Source: Promicromonospora soli (lineage in GTDB: Bacteria; Actinomycetota; Actinomycetes; Actinomycetales; Cellulomonadaceae). From it: 64,000 nt of DNA. Shown here in pieces: positions 27,547 through 36,854 of the stretch. The stretch is from contig NZ_BNAS01000004.1 of assembly GCF_014653785.1 (NCBI RefSeq), positions 547,107 through 611,106 of the forward strand, given 5' to 3'. The notes under the pieces are model-generated. The model had not been told where the DNA came from, did not search any database, and worked only from the letters and a program-made list of their open reading frames with translations. Each line of letters starts with the position of its first letter. Position 1 is the stretch's first letter. Position numbers and translations under genes: made by a program.

Positions 27547-29121
27547 ATGCTGCTCGCCGAGGTCGCCGCCACGTCCGACGCCGTCTCCGCCACCCGCTCG
27601 CGCCTGGCCAAGCGCGCGGCCATCGCCGACCTCCTGCGCCGCGCGGCCACCGGCGAGCCGACCGAAACCGACCAGGCCACCACCATCGAGATAGTCGTCG
27701 CCTACATCGCGGGCGCCCTGCGCCAGCGTCGCACCGGCCTCGGCTGGGCGTCGCTGCGCGATCTCCCGCCGCCGGCGACAGAACCCACGCTCACGGTGCG
27801 CGACGTCGACGCCGCATTCGCCGAGATGGCAGCCCTCGAGGGCCCCGGCTCGGCCCAGGCCCGCTCCGCCGCGGCCACAGGGCTCTTCGGCGCCGCGACC
27901 GAGCGTGAGCAGGCGTTTCTCCGCGGCCTCGTCGCGGGCGAGCTGCGGCAGGGCGCTCTCGACTCGGTGGTGGTCGACGCCGTCGCCGAGGCCGCCGGGG
28001 TCCCGGCCGACGCCGTCCGCCGCGCCGTCATGATGCGCGGCGCCACCGGGCCGGTGGCGAGCGCCGCCCTGCTCGCCGATGACCCGCTCGCCGCGCTGGC
28101 GGAGTTCACGCTCGAGGTCGGGCGGCCGGTGCGGCCGATGCTCGCCCAGTCGGCCCCCGACATCGGTGCAGCCTTCGAGAAGCTCGGCTCCCCCGATGCG
28201 CCCACCGAGCTGTGCGTCGACGTCAAGCTCGACGGCATCCGCATCCAGGCGCACCGGCTCGGCGATGACATCCGCGTCGTCACGCGCTCGCTGGACGACA
28301 TCACCGAGCGCGTACCGGAGATCGTCGAGGTCGTGCGCGCTCTCCCGTCGGACCGCCTGGTGCTCGACGGCGAGGCGCTCGCGATCGGGCAGGACGGCGT
28401 GCCCCGGCCGTTCCAGGAGACTGCGGCGCGATCCGCGACCCGGGAGGCGACGCCGGAGGCGGAGCTGGCCTCCCAGCTCCAGCTGTCCCCGTTCTTCTTC
28501 GACGTGCTGCACGCCGGCGGCCGCGACCTGGTCGACGCCCCGCTGCGCGAGCGCCTCGCGGTGCTCGACGAGGTCGCCGCGCCGCACACGGTGCGCCGCC
28601 TGGTGACCTCCGATCCCGACGCCGCCGCGGAGTTCTTCGCGGGTGCGCTGCGGGAGGGCCAGGAGGGGGTGGTGGTCAAGTCGCTCGACACGCCCTACGC
28701 GGCCGGACGGCGCGGCGCCGGCTGGGTCAAGGTCAAGCCCCGCCAGACCCTCGACCTCGTGGTGCTGGCCGTCGAGCGGGGCTCTGGCCGTCGCCAGGGC
28801 TGGCTGTCCAACATCCACCTCGGCGCGCGCGACCCGGACGGCGGCTTTGTGATGCTCGGCAAGACGTTCAAGGGGATGACTGACGAGATGCTGGAGTGGC
28901 AGACCGAACGGTTCCGGGAGCTGCAAGTGGAGGACAACGGCTGGGTCGTCACCGTCCGCCCGGAGCAGGTCGTCGAGATCGCGTTCGACGGGCTGCAGCG
29001 CTCCACTCGCTACCCCGGCGGGCTGGCCCTGCGCTTCGCGCGCGTGCTGCGTTACCGCGACGACAAGAGCGCCGCGGAAGCCGACACGATCGAGACCGTG
29101 CGGACCCTCGCGGGCTTCTAG
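27547..29121 (+). CDS. ATP-dependent DNA ligase
   Basis: Seals nicks in DNA using ATP, in addition to the essential NAD-dependent ligase of bacteria. The 524-residue product has three parts: an N-terminal helical DNA-binding domain (about 1-200), the nucleotidyltransferase core with the adenylated Lys227 in DVKLDGIRI, and a C-terminal OB domain (VVTVRPEQVVEIAFDGLQ). The motifs LDGEALA, EGVVVKSL and GWVKVKP mark the remaining ligase motifs. It resembles mycobacterial LigB in length. No Ku, LigD polymerase or phosphoesterase gene is adjacent. ATG 27547 is chosen on homology; its ribosome site is weak. Confidence 0.93.
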   Translation: MLLAEVAATSDAVSATRSRLAKRAAIADLLRRAATGEPTETDQATTIEIVVAYIAGALRQRRTGLGWASLRDLPPPATEPTLTVRDVDAAFAEMAALEGPGSAQARSAAATGLFGAATEREQAFLRGLVAGELRQGALDSVVVDAVAEAAGVPADAVRRAVMMRGATGPVASAALLADDPLAALAEFTLEVGRPVRPMLAQSAPDIGAAFEKLGSPDAPTELCVDVKLDGIRIQAHRLGDDIRVVTRSLDDITERVPEIVEVVRALPSDRLVLDGEALAIGQDGVPRPFQETAARSATREATPEAELASQLQLSPFFFDVLHAGGRDLVDAPLRERLAVLDEVAAPHTVRRLVTSDPDAAAEFFAGALREGQEGVVVKSLDTPYAAGRRGAGWVKVKPRQTLDLVVLAVERGSGRRQGWLSNIHLGARDPDGGFVMLGKTFKGMTDEMLEWQTERFRELQVEDNGWVVTVRPEQVVEIAFDGLQRSTRYPGGLALRFARVLRYRDDKSAAEADTIETVRTLAGF

Positions 29122-29326
29122 CCCGTCATCGCAGGATCGCACGGGCGTCCGGCCCTGACTGAGTCGTGCCCGCTCGTGGAGTCCGAGGGCATCACGAGCC
29201 CCGCGTGCCTGCCGTCACGTCCCATCCAAGTTAACCCGGTGCGATGCCGGACGTACCTAGACAGATGCACATACATCCGGCATGGTTTGGCCGACCCAGC
29301 AACCTGTACCCGACCCAGACGGGGAC

Positions 29327-30640
29327 ATGATGAGCAGCTCGACCATGATCGACGGTATCGCCGGCACCGGCGACGCCGTCGGCAGCGATCCCGGCCGCCG
29401 GCCCTTGAAGCTCGAAGACCCTGCGACCGTCACGACCATCACCGAACTGATCGCGTCGCACGACGGGGGCGCCGTCCACGCACGGCTCCGCGAGGAGTGG
29501 GGGGACATGGCCCCCGTGGAGCTGGAACCCGGTGCCCGCGCCTGGCTCGTGACGGGGTACCGGACCATCGTCGCGATGGCCCGCGGCCAGCTCCCGCTCA
29601 CGATGACGACCGGGACCTGGAGCGGCCACGAGCGCGAGGCACCGTCTGCGGACTCGCCCCTGCTCCGGCCGCTGGCGTCGGTCGACCGGCCGACGGTGGA
29701 GCAGTCGGACGGGAGCAGGCACAGCCGGCTCCGCACCCCGCTCGACGACGCGCTCGGCGGGATCGACGATGCCGAGGTCACGAGGACCACGCGCGCCAGG
29801 TGCGACAAGCTCATCGACGAGTTCGCCGCGACCGGCGTCGCCGACCTGGTGCGCGAGTACGTGGCGCCCATGCCGCATCTGACGCTCGGCGCCGTCCTCG
29901 GGTTCGATGCCCGGACCGCGCAGCAGGTGTTCGAGGCCGCCGCGCGCCCAGCGGCTGGACGGGACGCCGTATCGGCCGTGCACGAGGTGAGCTTTCTGCT
30001 CACCGGGCAGGCGGCGGCCCGCCGGGCGGACGGCACGCCCACCCCCGCAGGCCGGCTCGCGCGGCATGCGGCCTATGAGAGCACCGCGGAGGCGGCGCTC
30101 GGCGTCCTGTCGCTCACGGCCACGGCGGCCCTCGGCCTGCAGGCCTGGCTGGCACAGACGATCTACCTCTCCCTGACCGACGACCGGTTCGCCAGGCGGC
30201 TCGCGGGCGGGCGGCTCGGGACCGACGAAGCGCTCGACGAGGTGCTGTGGACCGCGCCGCCGGTAAGCGCGCTGGCGCCGCGGATCGCCGTCGACGACTT
30301 CCTGCTCGGCGGCAAGCTCGTGCAGCGCGGGGACGCGCTGTTGCTCGCGGTCGGTGCGCTCGGCTCGGACCCGAGCATTCGCGGCGAGGGACCGTGGGAC
30401 GGGTCCGGCAGCAGTGCCCACCTCACGTTCGGGTTGGGCGCCCACGCCTGCCCTGCGCCGCACCTGGCCCGGCTGATCGTGCGGACGGCCGCCGAGACGT
30501 TGCACCGCCGCCTCACGCCGACGCTCACGCTGCGGCCCGAAGAGCTCCGGTGGGCACCCGACTTCCGTTTCCGTCTGCTGGAGTCGCTCCCAGTCGTCTT
30601 CCGCCCCGAGCAGAGTTCCCCGTCGGAGCACGAGCTGTAA
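29327..30640 (+). CDS. Cytochrome P450 lacking the ExxR arginine (CYP157-like)
   Basis: Haem monooxygenase of about 437 residues. The haem-binding loop is intact: HLTFGLGAHACPAPHLAR with the cysteine ligand at residue 375. The K-helix motif reads Asp-Glu305-Val-Leu-Trp308, so the normally invariant Arg of ExxR is Trp. The I-helix region also lacks the usual AGxDT and reads LSLTATAALG. The Streptomyces CYP157 family has a comparable ExxxW replacement, so the protein may still bind haem. Start uncertain: ATG 29327 or 29330 after GACGGGG, or ATG 29282. A sulfotransferase gene follows at 60 bp and may share its pathway. No ferredoxin partner is nearby. Confidence 0.85.
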   Translation: MMSSSTMIDGIAGTGDAVGSDPGRRPLKLEDPATVTTITELIASHDGGAVHARLREEWGDMAPVELEPGARAWLVTGYRTIVAMARGQLPLTMTTGTWSGHEREAPSADSPLLRPLASVDRPTVEQSDGSRHSRLRTPLDDALGGIDDAEVTRTTRARCDKLIDEFAATGVADLVREYVAPMPHLTLGAVLGFDARTAQQVFEAAARPAAGRDAVSAVHEVSFLLTGQAAARRADGTPTPAGRLARHAAYESTAEAALGVLSLTATAALGLQAWLAQTIYLSLTDDRFARRLAGGRLGTDEALDEVLWTAPPVSALAPRIAVDDFLLGGKLVQRGDALLLAVGALGSDPSIRGEGPWDGSGSSAHLTFGLGAHACPAPHLARLIVRTAAETLHRRLTPTLTLRPEELRWAPDFRFRLLESLPVVFRPEQSSPSEHEL

Positions 30641-30699
30641 GCCCGTGATCCGCGCAGGGCCGCACGACCCGCCACGCCGAGTGCACGAGAAGGGACACC

Positions 30700-31929
30700 G
30701 TGAGCAGCACCACCCGAGCCTCCAAGGTTCTCAACACCGTCTTCGCCCCCGTCATCCGGGGGCGTGATGATCCCGCGAACGCCTGGGCAAAGGCCGTAGC
30801 CGACGTCGAGAAGGATGCCGGCGCCCAGGACCGCGAGCTCGCCGACGGTCTCGGCCGCGTGTTCGCGAGCATCGCCGAGGAGCCCCGGCTGACGCCGCTG
30901 GGCTTCTTCTTCGCGCTCAGCACGGTCAGGGACCGCTACGCCAACCTGCTGCGCATCAAGACGTTGGTGGCCGAGCGCCCGGAGATCGCTGCCGAGCAGA
31001 TCAGCAATCCGGTGTTCGTGCTCGGGCTGCCGCGCACGGCGACCACCCTCACCCACAAGGTGCTCGCGGCGTCGCCCGACCATCGCGGGCCGCGCGCGTG
31101 GGAGATGTCCTACACGGGCCTCGAGGACCCGAGGGTCGCCAAGCGGGAGATCAAGCAGTTCGACCAGAAGATCCGCATCGTCACGAGCCTTTTCGCGCCG
31201 GGGCTGAAGCACATCCATCCGATCCGTGCCGAGGATCCGGAGGAGTCGTTGTTGCTCATGCCGCACGGGACCTTCTGGCCGCTGTTCCACGGCAGCATGC
31301 CCACCTACCGTGACTGGTACGCGCGTCGCAGCGCGGCGGATCTGGCCGGTGACTACGAGTACCTGAAGCAGGGCCTACAGGTGCTGCAGCACGGACGGGC
31401 GCCCAAGCGGTGGGTCGTCAAGTACCCGGCGCACCTGAACGACATGTCGGTGATCAAGCAGGTGTTCCCGGACGCCACGTTCGTATGGACGCACCGCGAC
31501 CCGGCCACCGTCGTCGGCTCTGCGTGCAGCCTCGTGGAGACGTTGTGGGCGCCGTACCACACGGATCCGGACCCGCTGGAGGTCGGGCGGCTCGTGATGG
31601 ACTCCATGGTCACGTGGGTGGACAACGCACTGGAGTCGCGGCTCAGCCTGCCGCCGTCGTCCATCGTGGACGTGCCATACCACGCGCTGAGTGCCGACCC
31701 GCATGCGGAGGTGCCGCGGCTGTACTCCGCGATCGGGGCGAGGTGGTCGGCGAGCGATGCCGCGAAGCTCGACCAGGTGCTGGCCCGGCCGGCGGGGACG
31801 CGTCCGCACCAGTACGACATGCGGCGTTACGGGCTCCAGCCGGATCAGGTCGAGGAAGCGTTCGCGTCCTACCTGCGCCTGCTGAGCACCTTCGACATGC
31901 TGGACGCGGCGCCGCGAGCGGAGCTGTGA
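30700..31929 (+). CDS. PAPS-dependent sulfotransferase family protein
   Basis: Predicted cytosolic enzyme of 409 residues that transfers sulfate from PAPS to a hydroxyl or amine. The 5'-phosphosulfate-binding loop is GLPRTATT at residues 109-116, and the 3'-phosphate-binding region is FVWTHRDPATVVGS. The ends fit the Sulfotransfer_3 family. GTG 30700 follows AGAAGGGA. It is 59 bp downstream of the P450 gene, so an oxidation-then-sulfation pair is plausible, although no scaffold-forming gene accompanies them. Acceptor unknown. Confidence 0.85.
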   Translation: MSSTTRASKVLNTVFAPVIRGRDDPANAWAKAVADVEKDAGAQDRELADGLGRVFASIAEEPRLTPLGFFFALSTVRDRYANLLRIKTLVAERPEIAAEQISNPVFVLGLPRTATTLTHKVLAASPDHRGPRAWEMSYTGLEDPRVAKREIKQFDQKIRIVTSLFAPGLKHIHPIRAEDPEESLLLMPHGTFWPLFHGSMPTYRDWYARRSAADLAGDYEYLKQGLQVLQHGRAPKRWVVKYPAHLNDMSVIKQVFPDATFVWTHRDPATVVGSACSLVETLWAPYHTDPDPLEVGRLVMDSMVTWVDNALESRLSLPPSSIVDVPYHALSADPHAEVPRLYSAIGARWSASDAAKLDQVLARPAGTRPHQYDMRRYGLQPDQVEEAFASYLRLLSTFDMLDAAPRAEL

Positions 31930-31955
31930 CGCACGCCGTCGGTATCGGCTGAGCC

Positions 31956-33131
31956 TCACCAGCCGATCCGCGCCAGCACCTCTTTCGCGACCGCGGCCGG
32001 GCGGACGTCGTCGGTATCAATCCGCGCGACGCCGTCCGGCGTCGGTCCGGACTGCTCGGTGATCGCCTGATCGGCGATCCGCGCCGCAACCTCTGCGGGC
32101 TGGCCCAGGAGGTCATCTCCCGCCAGGAGTGCCGGGCCTGCGGCACGGCGCCGTTGTGCGCGCTCGCGCAGCGCCGCCGGTGACGCTTCCAGCCGCACTA
32201 CGGTGAGCCGCGCCGGGGCGAAATGCGACGCGAGCCCCGCTAGGTCGGCGTCGTCGGGCAGGGCTCCGACCAGGACCATCCGCCGCGCGCCGTCAGCCGC
32301 GAAAGTGCGCCACAAGGTCGCGGCCTGCTCAACGCCGAGGGCTCCGCAACCTTTTGCGTTGTCCGCGAAGGAGAGCTGTCCGAGGTCGGCGAACCCGGTT
32401 CGGCGGGCCGCCTGCCACTGGCCGAACACGACGTCCCATCCGACCGTGGACTTTCCGACGCAGCGCGGGCCGGTAAGCCACAGGATCTCGCCGTCCACGG
32501 GTTCGGGGTTCGGCGGACTCCCGCCAGTCACCTCGCCCGCGGAAGGCGACCACTCGTCGATCAGGCGCTCGACAAGGTCTGCAACGGCGACCCCTGACGT
32601 GTCGAGGACGAGCCCGCCGTCGGCGGGCTCAGGAGCTGTCGTTCCCGTCTCTCGGAGCTGAGCCGCAACGTCCGCGGGCGGCAGCCCACGCGCCGCGAGC
32701 CGCTCGCGCAGTGCCTCCCGCTGGGCGCTCAGGCGGACCAGCAGCAGGCGGCACCCGGGCAGCACCGGCGCGGGGCCGGAATCCGTTACGCCCGATACGA
32801 CGAGCCGCTCGACGCCCCGCTCGCGCAGCAGGCGCGTCATCCCGGCCAGCGCGCGAGTCTTGAGCGCGTACCGGTCGGGATCGGCGTCCGGCGCCGGGAA
32901 GCACATGCCGAGCTGGTCGATGTCGACGTAGGCGACCCGCCCGCCGTCGTCGGCCGGCCGCTGGTACACGCCCCAGGCGAGTGTGGACTTGCCGGCGCCG
33001 GGCGGTCCCGTCAGCCAGAGCACCTGCAGATGCTCACGATGCTCAGCGATGTCCCTCACCACCCCGTCGATCGGCCGGATGTCACTGGGGCGGTTCGCCC
33101 CCCCGTGGTCCGGTCGATTGTTGCCCAGCAC
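31956..33131 (-). CDS. Tandem P-loop kinase-like protein
   Basis: Product of 391 residues made of two similar halves. Each half has a Walker A loop: LWLTGPPGAGKST (42-50) and LWLTGPRCVGKST (221-229). Each also has an Asp-rich strand after it (AYVDIDQLG, GFADLGQLS) and a late segment resembling the LID of small-molecule kinases (LRERLAARGLP, LRERAQRRRAAG). This is an internal duplication of a nucleotide- or APS-kinase-like fold. The second half has diverged and may be regulatory. It converges on the sulfotransferase gene, 26 bp apart. Substrate unknown. The 39-bp palindrome at 33204-33242 lies 72 bp upstream of its start. Confidence 0.7.
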   Translation of the reverse strand: MLGNNRPDHGGANRPSDIRPIDGVVRDIAEHREHLQVLWLTGPPGAGKSTLAWGVYQRPADDGGRVAYVDIDQLGMCFPAPDADPDRYALKTRALAGMTRLLRERGVERLVVSGVTDSGPAPVLPGCRLLLVRLSAQREALRERLAARGLPPADVAAQLRETGTTAPEPADGGLVLDTSGVAVADLVERLIDEWSPSAGEVTGGSPPNPEPVDGEILWLTGPRCVGKSTVGWDVVFGQWQAARRTGFADLGQLSFADNAKGCGALGVEQAATLWRTFAADGARRMVLVGALPDDADLAGLASHFAPARLTVVRLEASPAALRERAQRRRAAGPALLAGDDLLGQPAEVAARIADQAITEQSGPTPDGVARIDTDDVRPAAVAKEVLARIGW

Positions 33132-33203
33132 CCGCCTCGTCAGGAAGCGCTTAAAGGAACCCGCGAAGTGCGCGGCAGGGAGAGACCACCACGTTCTCGG
33201 GAT

Positions 33204-33242
33204 GGGTAACGCTGAGGGAACATTGCTACCTCAGCGTTACCC
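33204..33242. repeat. 39-bp dispersed palindrome, copy 1
   Basis: Outer arms GGGTAACGCTGAGG (33204-33217) and its exact complement (33229-33242) enclose 11 bases; the 19-1-19 symmetry is imperfect only near the centre. It lies downstream of the ABC operon and upstream of the P-loop gene. A second copy with the same core is at 51836-51874. Confidence 0.8.
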
Positions 33243-33313
33243 CTTCCGCTGCGTACCTGTTACCCCGAGGGCCCGGGCCGACGCCGCCGCCCGGCCAGGT
33301 GGCGGACCGGCCG

Positions 33314-35032
33314 TCAGAGGCGGACGGCGTCCCGCAGCAGGCGCGCGTACGGGTGCCCCGGGGACTCGAAGACGCTCGCCGCCGGTCCGGACTCGACGAT
33401 GCGGCCCGCCTGCATCACCGCTATGTCGTCGCTCATGTGCACCGCGACGCCGAGGTCGTGGGTGATGAGGAGGTAGGCGAGATCCCGCTCGCGCTGGAGC
33501 CGATCGAGGAGGTCGAGCACCTGCGCCTGGACCGAGACGTCGAGCGCGGAGACCGGCTCGTCGAGGATCAGGACCCGGGGATCGGCCGCGAGCGCCCGCG
33601 CGACGGAGACCCGCTGGCTCTGACCGCCGGACAGATGCAGCGGGCGCCGGGTGGCCAGGGCCGGGTCGAGGCCTACCGTGTCCAGCAGCTCCGAGACCTC
33701 CGCCCGCACGGGTCCGTGCCGGGTCGACCGGCCGCGAGTGACGGCGTCCGCGAGGATGGCCCCGACGGTCCAGCGCGGGTCGAACGAGCTGAGGGCGTCC
33801 TGGAACACGGCGCCGAGGAGTGACCGGCGCGGCCGGCGCTCGGTCTCCGGCAGCGGGCTCCACGGCTCGCCGAGCAAGGTGACCTCGCCGGCGTCGGGCC
33901 GTTCGAGCCCGAGCAGGAGCCGGGCGGTGGTGGACTTGCCCGAGCCGGACTCCCCCACCAGCCCGAGCGTCCGCCCGGCCCGGAGCGAGAAAGACACGTC
34001 GTGGGCGGCGACGATCTCGCGCCCGCCCACCTGAAAGGTGCGGCTGAGCCCGGAGGCCTCGAGCAGCACCTCGCCGAACGTAGGCTTGGTCGCTTCATGA
34101 GCGGCTGTGCCGCTACCGCCACTACGTTCGACGACGGCGGTCGGCGTCGCGGCTGCGGGTCGCGGGCCGACGGCGGACGGCGGCGCGCCGGCCGACAGCG
34201 GCAGCCCCCGCGGGCGGCCCGCCGGGACGGCGTCGACGAGCTTGCGGGTGTAGGGGTGCCGCGGCCGCTCGAACACCTCGGACGGCGTGCCCTCCTCGAC
34301 GACGACGCCGTCGGTCATGACGAGCACCCGGTCCGCGATGCCCAGGACGACGGAGAGGTCGTGGCTGATGAGGAGGACGCCGGTGCCGTCGTCGCGCAGC
34401 TGACCCAACAGCCGGAGCACACCGGCCTGGACGGGCTGGTCGAGGGCGGTGGTCGGCTCGTCGGCGACGAGGAGCTCCGGCTCGCCGGCGATCCCGGCGG
34501 CGATGAGGGCGCGCTGCCGCTGCCCGCCGGAGAGCTGGCCGGGCCGCTGACCGGCCCGGAGATCGGCTTCGGGCAGGCCAACGCGTTCGAGGAGCTCGAC
34601 GGTGCGCGCCCGGCGCGCGGCGGCGTCGAGCCCTGTGTGCAGGGCGAGCGTGTCGCCGATCTCCCGGCCGATCGGGCGCAGGGGGTCCAGGGACACGAGC
34701 GCGTCCTGCGCGATCAGGCCGACCGTGCCGCCGCGCAGCCGGCGCAGGCTCCGTCCGGACAGCGACAGCACGTCCTGACCGGCGACCGTCAGCTCGGTTG
34801 CGGAGACCCGCGCGCCCTCCCCCGCGAGGCCGAGGATGCTGCGCGCGGTGACGCTCTTGCCGGAACCGGACTCGCCGACGATCGCCACGCACTCGCCGGC
34901 CGCAACGTGGAAGCTCACCCCGTCGACGACGCGCCGTCCCTGCCCGCGGCGGTCGGGAAAGGCGACGACCAGGTCGCGGACAGTCAGCACCGGCGCGGTC
35001 ACCGCTCGCTCGGTCAGCACTTGCCCGGTCAT
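33314..35032 (-). CDS. Oligopeptide/nickel-type ABC transporter, fused ATPases
   Basis: Single 572-residue polypeptide that joins the two ATPase subunits (DppD- and DppF-like) of an oligopeptide-family importer. The first half has GESGSGKS, LSGGQRQRAL and LLVADEPTTALD; the second has GESGSGKS, LSGGQSQRVSVARAL and LILDEPVSALD. A Pro/Ala-rich linker (about 270-310) connects them. ATG 35032 overlaps the stop of the upstream permease gene (ATGA). Such fusions are common in actinobacteria. It is the last gene of a four-gene operon. Confidence 0.93.
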   Translation of the reverse strand: MTGQVLTERAVTAPVLTVRDLVVAFPDRRGQGRRVVDGVSFHVAAGECVAIVGESGSGKSVTARSILGLAGEGARVSATELTVAGQDVLSLSGRSLRRLRGGTVGLIAQDALVSLDPLRPIGREIGDTLALHTGLDAAARRARTVELLERVGLPEADLRAGQRPGQLSGGQRQRALIAAGIAGEPELLVADEPTTALDQPVQAGVLRLLGQLRDDGTGVLLISHDLSVVLGIADRVLVMTDGVVVEEGTPSEVFERPRHPYTRKLVDAVPAGRPRGLPLSAGAPPSAVGPRPAAATPTAVVERSGGSGTAAHEATKPTFGEVLLEASGLSRTFQVGGREIVAAHDVSFSLRAGRTLGLVGESGSGKSTTARLLLGLERPDAGEVTLLGEPWSPLPETERRPRRSLLGAVFQDALSSFDPRWTVGAILADAVTRGRSTRHGPVRAEVSELLDTVGLDPALATRRPLHLSGGQSQRVSVARALAADPRVLILDEPVSALDVSVQAQVLDLLDRLQRERDLAYLLITHDLGVAVHMSDDIAVMQAGRIVESGPAASVFESPGHPYARLLRDAVRL

Positions 35033-35862
35033 GCGGCGCTCCTGTTCCGCTTCTGGAGGCCGCGCCCGATGACGGTGGCCGCGGCGGCGCTGGCGACTAT
35101 CGCGAGGCCGGGGAAGAACGTCATCCACCAGAAGTTGGCGATGTAGGTGCGGCCGGCGGCGAGCATCGCGCCCCATTCCGCGGCGGGCGGCACGGCGCCC
35201 AGGCCGAGGTAGCTCAGGGAGGACACCCAGATGATCGCCTGTCCGAGCCCGAGGGTGGCGAGCACGAACAGCGCCGCGATCACGTTCGGCAGGATGTGGC
35301 GGGCGATGATCCAGAGCCGGCCGCGCCCCAGCACGCGGGCGGCCTCGACGAACTCGGCGGCGGCCGTCCGCCGCACCTGGGAGCGGATGATCCGCGCGTA
35401 GCCGGGCGCGGTGGCCAGCCCGACGGCGATCGTCGAGCTCAGGACGCCGGGCCCGGTGACGACGATGAAGAGCAGCGCGAGCAGCAGGCCCGGGAAGGCG
35501 AACAGCACCTCGACGAACCGGGTGGTGCCGAAGTCGAGCCAGCGCGGGCCGAGGCCCGCGACGAAGCCGAGGACTGTCGCGAGCCCGATGCCGATCGCCG
35601 TCGCGAGGACACCGATGCGGAGCGACTCCGACGCGCCGTGGACCACGCGCGTGTAGATGTCGCGCCCCGACTCGTCGGTCCCGAACAGGTGCGCGGGCGA
35701 GGGAGCCTGGAAGGCGTCGGTGTGCGAGACGGCGAGCGGGTCGCCCGGGGCGAGCAGGCTCGGCCAGAGCGCGGCGAGGAGGATGAGCAGGAGGACCACG
35801 CCCGCAACGGCCTCGGCGACGGTGGGCCGGAACGCTACGACGCCGGCCCGTACGCGGCTCAC
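35029..35862 (-). CDS. ABC transporter permease, DppC type
   Basis: Inner-membrane permease of 277 residues with about six helices. It carries the DppC hallmark FGTDESGRDIYTRVVHGA after the first helix and the coupling EAA-like loop AAEFVEAARVLGRG with HILPN. GTG 35862 overlaps the stop of the preceding permease gene. It pairs with the product of 35859-36854 to form the translocation channel. Confidence 0.93.
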   Translation of the reverse strand: MSRVRAGVVAFRPTVAEAVAGVVLLLILLAALWPSLLAPGDPLAVSHTDAFQAPSPAHLFGTDESGRDIYTRVVHGASESLRIGVLATAIGIGLATVLGFVAGLGPRWLDFGTTRFVEVLFAFPGLLLALLFIVVTGPGVLSSTIAVGLATAPGYARIIRSQVRRTAAAEFVEAARVLGRGRLWIIARHILPNVIAALFVLATLGLGQAIIWVSSLSYLGLGAVPPAAEWGAMLAAGRTYIANFWWMTFFPGLAIVASAAAATVIGRGLQKRNRSAA

Positions 35863-36854
35863 TCCGTCACCGCCCGTCCGCGCGGGTCGATGGCCCGGTC
35901 CGCGAGGTCGGTGACCAGGGTCATGACCGTGTACGCGAGCGCCACTACGAGCACAATGCCGGTCACCAGCGTGACGTCGCGCAGCTGGACCGCGGACAGC
36001 AGGCTGCGCCCCAGGCCCTGCCGGGCGAACACGGACTCGACCACCACGGCCCCGCTGATCAGCGACCCGAAGGCCCAGCCGGAGAGCCCGACGGCCGGGA
36101 TCGCCGCGTGCCGGAGCGTGTGCCGCCAGAAGATCCGGACCTCGCTCTCGCCGCGCGCCCGGGCCGTGGTGACGAAGGGCGACTCCATGGCGGTCAGCAG
36201 GGACTCGCGCATGACCTGGCCGAGGAAGCCGGCCAGCGGGATCGCCATGGTGAGCGCGGGCAGCACTATGCCGAGCGGGCCCGGCACGCTGACCGGCGGG
36301 AGGATCCCGAGGGTGAGGCTGAACAACAGGATCAGGACGGTCGCGAGCCAGAAGTGCGGGACGGCCGCCGCGACGAGCTCCAGCCCGGATCCGATGGCCC
36401 ACGCGACCCGGCCGCCCCGCACGCTCCAGGCGGCCAGCGCGCACGCGAGCGCCCAGGCGAGCACGAGCGAGCAGAGCGCGAGGGCGAGCGTGGCGCCGAA
36501 CTGTTCGCCGATCGCCGTCGCCACGGGCTTGTGCAGCGAGTACGACTGCCCGAGGTCACCGGTCGCAAGCCGCCCGAGATAGGTGAGGTACTGCACCAGG
36601 AGCGGCTGGTCGAGGCCGTATTCGCGACGGACCTGCTCCAGCGCCTCGGGTCCGGCCTGCGAGCCGGGCCCGCCGAGGATCGCTTCGGCCGGGTCACCCG
36701 GGATCAGCCGGAGCGCGAAGAACGTGATCGTCGCCGCGGCCCAGAGCACGAAGACGACCCCGCCGGCACGCAGGAGCAGCCAGCGCCGGTTGCCCGGCGC
36801 CGGGCTCCTGCGTGCCCCGGTGGTCGGGACGGGCAGCGTCAAGGCGCCAGCCAT
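35859..36854 (-). CDS. ABC transporter permease, DppB type
   Basis: Inner-membrane permease of 331 residues. DppB features are the first helix followed by RLIPGDPAEAILGG, the loop YGLDQPLLVQYLTYLGRL and GDLGQSYS, and the coupling loop ESPFVTTARARGES. The start overlaps the end of the substrate-binding protein gene by 16 bases, so the four genes are tightly linked. Substrate is not predictable from the permeases. Confidence 0.93.
   Translation of the reverse strand: MAGALTLPVPTTGARRSPAPGNRRWLLLRAGGVVFVLWAAATITFFALRLIPGDPAEAILGGPGSQAGPEALEQVRREYGLDQPLLVQYLTYLGRLATGDLGQSYSLHKPVATAIGEQFGATLALALCSLVLAWALACALAAWSVRGGRVAWAIGSGLELVAAAVPHFWLATVLILLFSLTLGILPPVSVPGPLGIVLPALTMAIPLAGFLGQVMRESLLTAMESPFVTTARARGESEVRIFWRHTLRHAAIPAVGLSGWAFGSLISGAVVVESVFARQGLGRSLLSAVQLRDVTLVTGIVLVVALAYTVMTLVTDLADRAIDPRGRAVTE

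Noticed and set aside
31956-33131. Naming the tandem P-loop protein as APS kinase (CysC)
   Set aside because: Only the P-loops and general kinase layout are visible; I could not identify APS-binding residues, and the protein is a duplicated fold.
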